Shown here: positions 1 to 5,839 of the stretch, one piece after another
How the letters are laid out: each line of letters starts with the position of its first letter
How positions within the stretch are numbered: the first letter of the stretch is position 1
Source of the DNA: an uncultured Oscillospiraceae bacterium
GTDB lineage: Bacteria > Bacillota > Clostridia > Oscillospirales > Oscillospiraceae
Length of the DNA: 17,666 nucleotides
Direction of reading: 5' to 3'
Assembly (NCBI GenBank): GCA_934589065.1
Contig: CAKTNN010000040.1
Coordinates: 1 to 17,666, forward strand
Notes under the pieces: model-generated
Database searches by the model: none
What the model saw: the letters and a program-made list of their open reading frames with translations, nothing else
Told to the model about the DNA's origin: nothing
Made by a program: the position numbers and the translations under genes

Positions 1-140
1 TTGCGCATTGATTGGATCAGATCCCCGTAAAAATTCAGGGCATTCGATTTTACCGTATCCAGAATGCCGCCCATGCTCCCTGTTGCATCGATGCACATAA
101 CGATGTCAACATTGTACTTCAAGCTATAATTACTGCCCAT
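1..140 (-). CDS. von Willebrand factor A (VWA) domain protein, N-terminal part only
   Basis: The reading frame begins with ATG at 140-138, preceded by a strong AAGGAGG site, and runs off the left edge, so only about 46 residues are visible. They read MGSNYSLKYNVDIVMCID followed by ATGSM. The hydrophobic strand ending in D-A-T-G-S is the MIDAS metal-binding loop (DxTGS variant of DxSxS) that opens VWA domains. This CIDxTGSM form resembles the VWA proteins of TerY-type and related Clostridia operons; that resemblance is from memory. There is no signal peptide, so a cytoplasmic location is likely. The gene starts 24 bases after the stop of the upstream lipoprotein gene on the same strand, so the two are probably cotranscribed. 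Function and C-terminal domains cannot be judged from here. Confidence 0.8.
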   Translation of the reverse strand, partial: MGSNYSLKYNVDIVMCIDATGSMGGILDTVKSNALNFYGDLIQSMR

Positions 141-164
141 ATTCTCTCTCCTCCTTAATTAGTT

Positions 165-1568
165 TTATTTTTGAATTGTTGCATTTGCAATCGCCAGTAA
201 TGGATAATAATCATACATGGTTTGGTAGGTGCTATCATAAATCTTGCCGACTCCCAAGAGAACAATCTTCAGTTCTCGTACGCCTGTTACATCCGCATGA
301 ATAGTGTACTGATCGTAAGTATCTCGAGTGATTTGCGGTCCTTCATACAGCAGCACACCGTCTCCATAAACCTTCGCAATTGTCTTCTGTGGCCAATTTT
401 CCTCCTTTACAGACAGAGATTTATAGGTTCTGAACAGAGTTGCATCAAAACTTTGGTATTCTCCATAAAGATAATAGGTTATATAACTATCTGACTCGCT
501 CTCTGCAATATCAGCGCTCGTACGACTTCTTGGCAATATAACCGTGTTTTTGTCATAGACATTGCCATTAACATCCGTATAATTGCTTTCGTATGTCGCA
601 CCAACCCACATATAACTCGATACAGCTATGGGTTTGAACTCTTTCAATAAAACCGGAGCATAACCTTGATACTTCGCAATCAAGGCGTCAACACCATCCC
701 CGTATAGACCGCTTTCCTGTAGAACGTGAATGGCCGCTTGGTAATCCTTATTGGTGCCGAAAGCGTTCTCGGCCTTTTTTGCCACAGAATCTAGCCACTC
801 AGTGTCAATTTTTTGCAATTCTGCTGTCACCTCATCCGGATTCGCTTCCAGCCCAGAAGCTTCAAAGCCCTCCACTGCTTTTTCCCGTGCCTCGGCATAG
901 CGTTCCTCTTGTCGAAGCTGCTCCGCCTGATCAATGCTACTTTGCATCCACTGCTCGGGTATATAGTCCAGCATACCTGCCAAAAACTCGTTATTCCCCC
1001 AGAGTTCAATTGCATCATTTACCAGATCAATAGCCTTCTGAAAATCCTTTTTCGCCATGGCATCATCGATTTCTCTGTTCAACGAACGCATGCCGTCATT
1101 GATAATCTCAGCTTGCTTTGTGCGTGCGGTTTCATAATTGGTATCTGCAGCAATAACGTTTTCCAGGAACTGATAAGCAGCCAGATAGTTCTCTGCTGCG
1201 ATTGCGTCCATGGCATCGTCATAGCTCCTTTTAGACTGAGTCAGCGCATCGAGCTTTGACAGAATTTTTTGGGTATAGGAACTGTGCGACATCTCCAAAG
1301 TGTAAATTGTAGTCAGCGTTGCCTGGGCATCGGCAGCTGAAACCTTACCGCTGTTCAAATCCTCATAGAGGTTTTCAATATAAGCCTGGAGAGAATCCTC
1401 TAAGTCAAATTCCTTATCGGAGTTCCCGGCGATTTTCTCTCGGAACAGTCGGTTTGCTTCGTCCGCATCTCCGTCCTTAACGCTTTTCATAACAACACTG
1501 ACACCACTGCAGCCAGATAACAAAAGCAAGCAGCAAGCAAGGCCAACGGATAACAATCTTTTCTTCAT
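165..1568 (-). CDS. Lipoprotein with TPR-like helical repeats and C-terminal NPCBM-like domain
   Basis: The start is set at ATG 1568 because it follows GAGG and begins a clear lipoprotein signal peptide: MKKR, a hydrophobic stretch, then LLSGC with the lipidated cysteine at residue 20. A longer in-frame start 23 codons upstream would bury this signal and is rejected. The product is 467 residues. The mature part has several helical segments with TPR-like spacing (KDFQKAIDLVNDAIEL, ENYLAAYQFLENVI, RYAEAREKAVEGFEAS, DYQAAIHVLQ). The last 75 residues (about 393-467) are beta-rich with VYGDGVLLYE and DVTGVRELKIVL, patterns typical of NPCBM/NEW2 putative carbohydrate-binding modules. Inference: it is anchored on the outer membrane face and binds a glycan or partner protein. 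The gene ends 24 bases before the VWA gene, suggesting an operon. Function is unknown. Confidence 0.8.
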   Translation of the reverse strand: MKKRLLSVGLACCLLLLSGCSGVSVVMKSVKDGDADEANRLFREKIAGNSDKEFDLEDSLQAYIENLYEDLNSGKVSAADAQATLTTIYTLEMSHSSYTQKILSKLDALTQSKRSYDDAMDAIAAENYLAAYQFLENVIAADTNYETARTKQAEIINDGMRSLNREIDDAMAKKDFQKAIDLVNDAIELWGNNEFLAGMLDYIPEQWMQSSIDQAEQLRQEERYAEAREKAVEGFEASGLEANPDEVTAELQKIDTEWLDSVAKKAENAFGTNKDYQAAIHVLQESGLYGDGVDALIAKYQGYAPVLLKEFKPIAVSSYMWVGATYESNYTDVNGNVYDKNTVILPRSRTSADIAESESDSYITYYLYGEYQSFDATLFRTYKSLSVKEENWPQKTIAKVYGDGVLLYEGPQITRDTYDQYTIHADVTGVRELKIVLLGVGKIYDSTYQTMYDYYPLLAIANATIQK

Positions 1569-1658
1569 AGAATAATCCTCATTTCCCAATTTGATATGCC
1601 AGCGCAATGAACTGGTACAGAACGTACAGTTAATCATCCAATTAGTACTTGCAAATAA

Positions 1659-1677
1659 ATTGTATAAGAGTTACAAT
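1659..1677. repeat. Inverted repeat ATTGTA-N7-TACAAT upstream of the lipoprotein gene
   Basis: Six-base arms are separated by seven bases. The arms match the core of the perfect palindrome at 2352-2368 upstream of the recombinase gene. It could be a further recombinase-binding subsite with a different spacer, or a regulatory site for the lipoprotein gene, whose promoter must lie in this AT-rich stretch. Confidence 0.45.
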
Positions 1678-1708
1678 AAAATTATTAAAAATCAGTGGCA
1701 TTTTGTCT

Positions 1709-1735
1709 GGTTAGCAAACTGTACTTTTTTATCCG
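1709..1735. repeat. Left inverted repeat of the serine recombinase module
   Basis: This 27-bp stretch begins GGTTAGCAAA, contains TGTA and ends TTATCCG. It is an inverted, slightly diverged copy of 2347-2375. The recombinase stop codon (1731-1729) lies inside it, so the repeat overlaps the gene's 3' end. No convincing target-site duplication flanks the pair. Confidence 0.7.
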
Positions 1736-2319
1736 TTACCTTCCTTTAACCATCTCAAAAAGGTACTATGCGTAATCCCCAGCCGCTTTGCCGCGGTTCT
1801 TGCAGACACTTCTCCACGCAGCCACTGCGTTTTCAGCAATTCGAAGCTGTCTGGTTTTGCCATTGGCTTTCTGCCGAATCTCACGCCGTTCTGCTTCGCA
1901 GCTGCAATTCCCTCGGCCTGCCGCTGGTGAATAAACTCCCTTTCCGTCTGGGCCACATAAGACAGAAGCTGCAAAACGATATCCGCAATCAGTGTTCCTG
2001 TCAGATCGCGGCTTTGGCGGGTGTCCAGCAGAGGCATATCCAGCACTACAATTGCCGTCTGTTTTTCCTTCGTAATAATGCGCCACTGCTCCAAAATCTC
2101 ATCATAATTTCGTCCCAATCGGTCGATGCTCTTCACCACAAGTGTATCACCTTTTTTCAGCTTTCTAATCATTTTCTTATAGTTCTGCCGTTCAAAGTCC
2201 TTTCCGGACTGCTTGTCCATGTAAATCCGGGTTTCGGAAATTCCAAATTCCCGCATTGCAATTAGCTGCCTCTGCTCATTTTGTTCTCTTGTTGAAACAC
2301 GGATATACCCATACTCCAT
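1729..2319 (-). CDS. Small serine recombinase (resolvase/invertase family)
   Basis: The product is 196 residues from ATG 2319, which follows GGAGG at good spacing. A longer in-frame start at 2427 would run through the promoter region and lacks support. The N-terminus MEYGYIRVSTREQNEQRQ is the resolvase/invertase catalytic signature with Ser9 as the likely nucleophile and Arg7 nearby. KSIDRLGRN is the second conserved block with the active-site arginines. A long helix (around REFIHQRQAEGIAAAKQNG) joins a C-terminal helix-turn-helix (RTAAKRLGITHSTFLRWLK). The length fits the Tn3-resolvase/Hin group, not large phage integrases. It probably recombines short palindromic sites; the inverted repeats that enclose the gene are the obvious candidates. 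It is transcribed divergently from an XRE regulator with shared operators. Confidence 0.93.
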   Translation of the reverse strand: MEYGYIRVSTREQNEQRQLIAMREFGISETRIYMDKQSGKDFERQNYKKMIRKLKKGDTLVVKSIDRLGRNYDEILEQWRIITKEKQTAIVVLDMPLLDTRQSRDLTGTLIADIVLQLLSYVAQTEREFIHQRQAEGIAAAKQNGVRFGRKPMAKPDSFELLKTQWLRGEVSARTAAKRLGITHSTFLRWLKEGNG

Positions 2320-2346
2320 GATACAAACCTCCAATTTATCAGTATT

Positions 2347-2375
2347 CGGATAAATTGTAATACAATTTGCTAACC
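2347..2375. repeat. Right inverted repeat, containing a perfect 17-bp palindrome
   Basis: Read on the minus strand this 29-bp stretch begins GGTTAGCAAA and ends TTTATCCG, matching the left copy at 1709-1735 apart from the centre. Its core (2352-2368) is AAATTGTA-A-TACAATTT, a perfect palindrome about one base in its centre. It lies between the recombinase promoter and start codon. It is a candidate crossover or binding site for the recombinase. Confidence 0.7.
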
Positions 2376-2392
2376 GTGTCGTATCGAGCAAT

Positions 2393-2406
2393 AGTGGTAT
2401 ATCACT
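2393..2406. promoter_or_regulatory. Operator-like inverted repeat AGTG-N6-CACT, first copy
   Basis: The arms AGTG and CACT are six bases apart, and the right arm extends to TCACTAAT. The same TCACTAAT recurs 37 bases on, in the second copy at 2428-2445. It overlaps the predicted -10 of the recombinase promoter. The likely ligand is the adjacent XRE-family protein; this is inference. Confidence 0.55.
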
Positions 2407-2427
2407 AATATAGCACATATTTTGCAA
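2399..2427 (-). promoter_or_regulatory. Predicted sigma-A promoter of the serine recombinase
   Basis: On the minus strand, TTGCAA (2427-2422) and TGATAT (2404-2399) are 17 bases apart, placing the start near 2392. The two operator-like repeats overlap the -10 and abut the -35, as expected for repression. The hexamers are imperfect, so this is moderate evidence. Confidence 0.5.
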
Positions 2428-2445
2428 TTAGTGAAGTGTCACTAA
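2428..2445. promoter_or_regulatory. Operator-like palindrome TTAGTG-N6-CACTAA, second copy
   Basis: Six-base arms are symmetric about AAGTGT. It is the better of two related sites in the 180-base divergent region between the recombinase and the XRE gene. It is the likely autoregulatory site of the XRE protein. Confidence 0.6.
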
Positions 2446-2455
2446 TGTGTAAAAG

Positions 2456-2491
2456 CCGGACGATGTATCATAGCAGTGATAAATCGTCCGG
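2456..2491 (+). promoter_or_regulatory. Hairpin in the XRE leader reaching into the ribosome binding site
   Basis: The perfect nine-base arms CCGGACGAT and ATCGTCCGG enclose a second inverted repeat, TATCA/TGATA. The right arm ends with the first bases of the GGAGG site at 2490-2494, so in the RNA it could mask the ribosome binding site. As DNA it could instead be another protein-binding palindrome. Confidence 0.6.
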
Positions 2492-2499
2492 AGGTTTTT

Positions 2500-2742
2500 A
2501 TGGATACGAGGGAAGCCATTGCAAATCGAATCCGTCAGCTATGCAAAGAACACGGAATTACCCCCAATGCACTGAGTAATATTTCTGCTGTTCCTCAGGC
2601 TACGGTTAAAAGCATTCTAAACGGAGAAAGCAAAAATCCGGGAACTGTTACAATCAAAAAGCTCTGCGACGGACTGGAAATTACGCTGGGAGAGTTTTTC
2701 TCTACGCAGGAATTCGATGAATTGGAGCAGGAAATAAAATAA
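2500..2742 (+). CDS. XRE (Cro/CI-type) helix-turn-helix regulator
   Basis: The product is 80 residues from ATG 2500. GGAGG sits six bases upstream, so an earlier in-frame ATG at 2476 is not used. The protein is almost entirely a Cro/CI HTH domain: IANRIRQLCKEHGIT, the recognition region LSNISAVPQATVKSILNG, then TVTIKKLCDGLEITLGEFF, followed by an acidic tail. It has no ligand-binding domain, protease domain or membrane segment. It is divergent from the recombinase gene, and the space between holds two copies of one operator-like palindrome. The simplest reading is that it represses itself and the recombinase. No antitoxin partner is visible: the next gene is on the other strand. Confidence 0.9.
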   Translation: MDTREAIANRIRQLCKEHGITPNALSNISAVPQATVKSILNGESKNPGTVTIKKLCDGLEITLGEFFSTQEFDELEQEIK

Positions 2743-2753
2743 CACTGAGAAAA

Positions 2754-2784
2754 ACAGCAGGAGGATTTCATTTCCCCCTGCTGT
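2754..2784 (-). terminator. Rho-independent terminator after the DUF6061-like gene
   Basis: The arms ACAGCAGGAGG and CCCCCTGCTGT match at nearly every base. On the minus strand the stem is followed by TTTTT, so it best terminates the leftward gene. It may also slow rightward transcription from the XRE gene, whose stop is 11 bases away. Confidence 0.8.
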
Positions 2785-2800
2785 CAAATTCTATTCTACA

Positions 2801-3046
2801 TCAATCTTCCAGTCCGTGCAGCGTGGCATCCCTCAAATAATTCTTCATCTTCCCGGACAGTATCAGTCCGGCGTATTCCATCGGTGCATGGTACACCAGC
2901 CAATTGAGGTCTGCCATCTGTCCGTTCGTAACATTGTAGAAGTTTTCCACTTCTTCACAGTCAACGGTCAGAACGGAACCGTCGCTGTAGGTGAGTTCCA
3001 CGGAATTGATGTCTTGCCGATAATATCCATGAAGCAGTTTCAACAT
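2801..3046 (-). CDS. Small DUF6061-like protein of unknown function
   Basis: The product is 81 residues from ATG 3046, preceded by GGAGG at nine bases. It begins MLKLLHGYYRQDINSVELTY, continues with a short beta-rich part (SDGSVLTVDCEEVENFY), and ends with a helical LNWLVYHAPMEYAGLILSG. This layout matches from memory the DUF6061 family of small Firmicutes proteins, often seen near mobile elements; it has no known activity. No signal peptide, membrane segment or catalytic motif is visible. It stands alone on the minus strand between the XRE gene and the lysS terminator, at the right end of the accessory stretch. Confidence 0.75.
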   Translation of the reverse strand: MLKLLHGYYRQDINSVELTYSDGSVLTVDCEEVENFYNVTNGQMADLNWLVYHAPMEYAGLILSGKMKNYLRDATLHGLED

Positions 3047-3090
3047 TGGGTATTTCCTCCATTCACTTTTGAAATCCTATAATACATCTG

Positions 3091-3139
3091 CGCAAAAAGC
3101 CGTCTGGACTCCTGAAAAGGAATTCAGACGGCTTTGCGT
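3091..3139 (-). terminator. Terminator of the greA-lysS transcript
   Basis: The 11-base arms AAAGCCGTCTG and CAGACGGCTTT are perfectly complementary and are extended by CGC/GCG. On the minus strand the stem is followed by TTTTTGCG. It lies about 105 bases past the lysS stop; nothing else is recognisable in that gap. Confidence 0.8.
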
Positions 3140-3244
3140 TTGACACCACTCTTTGTTTGCCACCTGATCTATCTGTATTCATTGGCGTAAGCTTGGCGTA
3201 ATATGGCGCTTTTAAGGATTTGAGAATGGGAGAAACTCTAACTT

Positions 3245-5194
3245 TTAGTACATCTTCGCACCAGCAGGAATGTGATTATCCAGCATGATAAGATGCAGCT
3301 TTTCCTCACCGTTTTCGTGGTGAACCGCACTAATCAGCATACCGCAGGAGTCAATGCCCATCATGGGTCTGGGGGGCAGGTTGGTGATGGCAATGCAGGT
3401 CTTGCCTACCAGCTCTTCGGGCTCATAATAGGCATGAATTCCGCTCAAAATCACCCGATCTGTGCCCGTTCCGTCGTCCAAAACGAACTTTAAGAGCTTC
3501 TTGGATTTCTTCACGGCTTCGCATTCCTTGACCTTCACGGCCCGGAAATCGGACTTGCTAAAGGTTTCAAAGTCCACGTAGTCTGCGAACAGAGGCTCAA
3601 TTTCCACCTTGGAGAAGTCGATCTTCTCTTCTGCTACAGGTGCAGCAGGAGCAGCCTCGGGGGCAGCTTCAGCCTTGGCCTTCTGCTCCTCGGCCTTCTT
3701 CTTTTCCAGGTCGGTGGGCTTCATTGTGGGGAAGAGCAGCACGTCCCGGATGGAGGCGGAGTCCGTCAGGAGCATGACCAGGCGGTCCACGCCGAAGCCC
3801 AGGCCGCCCGTGGGGGGCAGGCCATATTCCAGGGCGGTAACATAGTCGTAATCCACCTGGGCGCGGGAGGCGGGGTCTACCGCCAGGCGGTCAGCCACCT
3901 GCTTTTCAAAGCGGGCCTTCTGGTCGATGGGGTCGTTCAGCTCGGAGAAGGCGTTGCCAAACTCCGTGGCGTTGATAAAGTACTCAAACCGTTCGGTGAA
4001 AGCAGGGTCACCCGGCTTCCGCTTTGCCAGGGGGCTGTTTTCCACGGGATAATCGTAGATGAAGGTAGGCTGAATCAGGTTCTCTTCCACAAATGCATCG
4101 AAGAACTCGGCAAGGATGGCACCCTTGGTGGGAATTTCCGGCAGCTCTACCTTGTGTGCCTTGGCCTCAGCGATGGCCTCCTCATCGGAGGAAATGGCGG
4201 CAAAGTCCACGCCGGAGTACTTCTTGACCGCCTCGATCATGGTCATGCGCTCCCAGTGGGACAGGTCAATGTCCTTGCCCTGGTAGGTGATTTGCAGCGT
4301 GCCGCAAACCTTCATGGCAACGGTCTTCATCATTTCCTCTACCAAATCCATCATACCGTGGAAATCGGTGTAGGCCTGGTACAGCTCAATGGAGGTAAAC
4401 TCCGGATTGTGGGTGGGGTCCATGCCTTCGTTCCGGAAGATACGGCCCACTTCGTAAACCCGGTCCATGCCGCCCACAACCAGACGCTTCAGGTAGAGCT
4501 CGGTTTCGATACGCAGAACCATATCGATATCCAGAGTATTGTGGTGGGTATAGAAGGGGCGGGCGGAAGCACCGATCTCAAAGGGGGTCAGAATGGGGGT
4601 ATCCACTTCCAGGAAGCCCTTGCTATCCAGGAAATGCCGCAGCTCCCGGAGAATCATGCTCCGCTTGACGAAGGTATCCTTTACCTCCGGGTTTACAATC
4701 AAATCCACATAGCGCTGACGGTAGCGGGTCTCCCGGTCAGTCAGGCCGTGGAACTTCTCCGGCAGGGGCAGCAGGGATTTGCTTAAAAGGGTTGCTTCAT
4801 GCACCCGCAGGGAAATCTCTCCCCGCTCGGTTTTGAATGCATCGCCCTTGACGCCCACAATATCGCCGATGTCATTCTTCTTGAAACGCTTGAAGTCTTC
4901 CTCCTCCATGGCGTCAAACCGGACATAGAGCTGGATTCTGCCGGTGTTATCCTGCAAATCGCAGAAGCTCACCTTGCCCATGCCCCGCTTGCTCATCAGG
5001 CGGCCCGCCAGCGTGACGGTCTTGCCCTCCATAGCATCAAAGTTTTCTTTGATTTCCTGGGCGGAAGAGGTAACATCAAACTTGGTCTGCTGGAAGGGGT
5101 CAAACCCCTCGGCCCGGAGAGCCTCCAGCTTTTCCCGCCGAACCTTCACCTGGTCGGACAGGGGCACTTCTGCCTGAGGTACAAACTTTGCCAT
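3245..5194 (-). CDS. lysS: Lysyl-tRNA synthetase, class II, with C-terminal tRNA-binding domain
   Basis: It charges tRNA-Lys with lysine in the cytoplasm. The 649-residue product has an OB-fold anticodon-binding domain (about 55-145, TLAGRLMSKRGMGKVSF), then the class II catalytic core: motif 1 near GFLEVDTP (193-200), motif 2 GRIFRNEGMDPTHNPEFTS (250-268) and motif 3 GGLGFGVDRLVML (463-475). After the normal LysRS end, an Ala/Glu/Lys-rich linker (about 497-523) leads to a second OB-fold domain (about 525-649) with FRAVKVKECEAVKKSKKLLK and NLPPRPMMGIDSCGM. That is the Trbp111/EMAP-type tRNA-binding domain, more familiar at the end of MetRS. The usual bacterial enzyme is about 500 residues, so this is a fusion, known from some Clostridia. 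It starts three bases after greA, with a GAGGG site inside the greA 3' end. Confidence 0.97.
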   Translation of the reverse strand: MAKFVPQAEVPLSDQVKVRREKLEALRAEGFDPFQQTKFDVTSSAQEIKENFDAMEGKTVTLAGRLMSKRGMGKVSFCDLQDNTGRIQLYVRFDAMEEEDFKRFKKNDIGDIVGVKGDAFKTERGEISLRVHEATLLSKSLLPLPEKFHGLTDRETRYRQRYVDLIVNPEVKDTFVKRSMILRELRHFLDSKGFLEVDTPILTPFEIGASARPFYTHHNTLDIDMVLRIETELYLKRLVVGGMDRVYEVGRIFRNEGMDPTHNPEFTSIELYQAYTDFHGMMDLVEEMMKTVAMKVCGTLQITYQGKDIDLSHWERMTMIEAVKKYSGVDFAAISSDEEAIAEAKAHKVELPEIPTKGAILAEFFDAFVEENLIQPTFIYDYPVENSPLAKRKPGDPAFTERFEYFINATEFGNAFSELNDPIDQKARFEKQVADRLAVDPASRAQVDYDYVTALEYGLPPTGGLGFGVDRLVMLLTDSASIRDVLLFPTMKPTDLEKKKAEEQKAKAEAAPEAAPAAPVAEEKIDFSKVEIEPLFADYVDFETFSKSDFRAVKVKECEAVKKSKKLLKFVLDDGTGTDRVILSGIHAYYEPEELVGKTCIAITNLPPRPMMGIDSCGMLISAVHHENGEEKLHLIMLDNHIPAGAKMY

Positions 5195-5197
5195 GGC

Positions 5198-5674
5198 TTA
5201 GCCCTCACGGGAGACGCTGATGACCTTCATGGTGTAGGAACCGGCGGGGGCATTTACGGTGAAGGTTTCACCGGCAGCCTTGCCCACGATGCCACGACCA
5301 AAGGGGGAATCATCAGACAGCTTGTTTTCCATGGGGTTTGCTTCCTGAGAACCGGTGATGCGGTACTCAATCTGCTTGCCCTGCTCATCTTCCACAACCA
5401 CGGTGCAGCCCAGGCCGACACGACCGGTGGCCTCGTTCTCATCCTCGATGATAACGGCGTGGGACAGGATGTCTTCAATCTCGGCAATGCGCCCATAGAG
5501 CTTGCCCTGCTCGTTTTTGGCGGCATCGTATTCGGAGTTTTCGGACAAGTCACCGTAGGAGCGGGCTTCTGCGATCATTGCAGCAACCTCGCGCTCCCGG
5601 GTGGTCTTCAAATAGTTCAGTTCCTTTTCCAGGTCAGCCAGACGCAGGCTTGTAATTTTGTATTCCTTAGCCAT
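5198..5674 (-). CDS. greA: Transcription elongation factor GreA
   Basis: GreA binds in the RNA polymerase secondary channel and stimulates cleavage of backtracked RNA. The 158-residue product is normal length. The N-terminal coiled coil (about 10-75) carries EARSYGDLSENSEYDAAKNEQ, with the acidic D-x-x-E-N-x-E-Y tip of GreA. The C-terminal globular FKBP-like part includes GRGIVGKAAGETFTV. ATG 5674 is chosen because AAAGGA is eight bases upstream; an in-frame TTG two codons earlier is too close to that site. It is first in the greA-lysS operon, under the promoter at 5746-5774. Confidence 0.96.
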   Translation of the reverse strand: MAKEYKITSLRLADLEKELNYLKTTREREVAAMIAEARSYGDLSENSEYDAAKNEQGKLYGRIAEIEDILSHAVIIEDENEATGRVGLGCTVVVEDEQGKQIEYRITGSQEANPMENKLSDDSPFGRGIVGKAAGETFTVNAPAGSYTMKVISVSREG

Positions 5675-5745
5675 ATTCAAAATCCTTTCTTAATCGGCAT
5701 CCCATCATATCTGGGCGCACAGGTAAAATATCCATAGCTCAGAAT

Positions 5746-5774
5746 ATTATAGAGGAATTTTTACTGCTCGTCAA
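5746..5774 (-). promoter_or_regulatory. Sigma-A promoter of greA-lysS
   Basis: On the minus strand TTGACG and a perfect TATAAT are separated by 17 bases, giving a start near 5739 and a leader of about 65 bases. No attenuator or T-box is visible in that leader. Confidence 0.9.
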
Positions 5775-5796
5775 GAAGAAACCGGGGGAATTCATG

Positions 5797-5833
5797 AAAA
5801 AATCCGCTGCGGAAAGGATTTCTCCGCAGCGGA
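5797..5833 (-). terminator. Terminator of the sdpR-yhfC-sdpI operon
   Basis: Eleven-base arms TCCGCTGCGGA/TCCGCAGCGGA surround a nine-base loop and are followed on the minus strand by TTTTTT. It begins just after the SdpI-like stop codon. Confidence 0.9.
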
Positions 5834-5839
5834 AGCCGG

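Noticed and set aside
2428..2742. Toxin-antitoxin system around the XRE gene
   Set aside because: No toxin-like gene lies next to it on the same strand; the neighbours are a divergent recombinase and a convergent DUF6061-like gene behind a terminator.
3180..3216. Repeated GGCGTAA/TGGCG units before the lysS end
   Set aside because: Three very short imperfect copies; too little to call an attachment site or direct-repeat array.
4799..5737. Plus-strand frame of 312 codons across lysS and greA
   Set aside because: It is antisense to two certain genes and runs over their junction and the greA leader.
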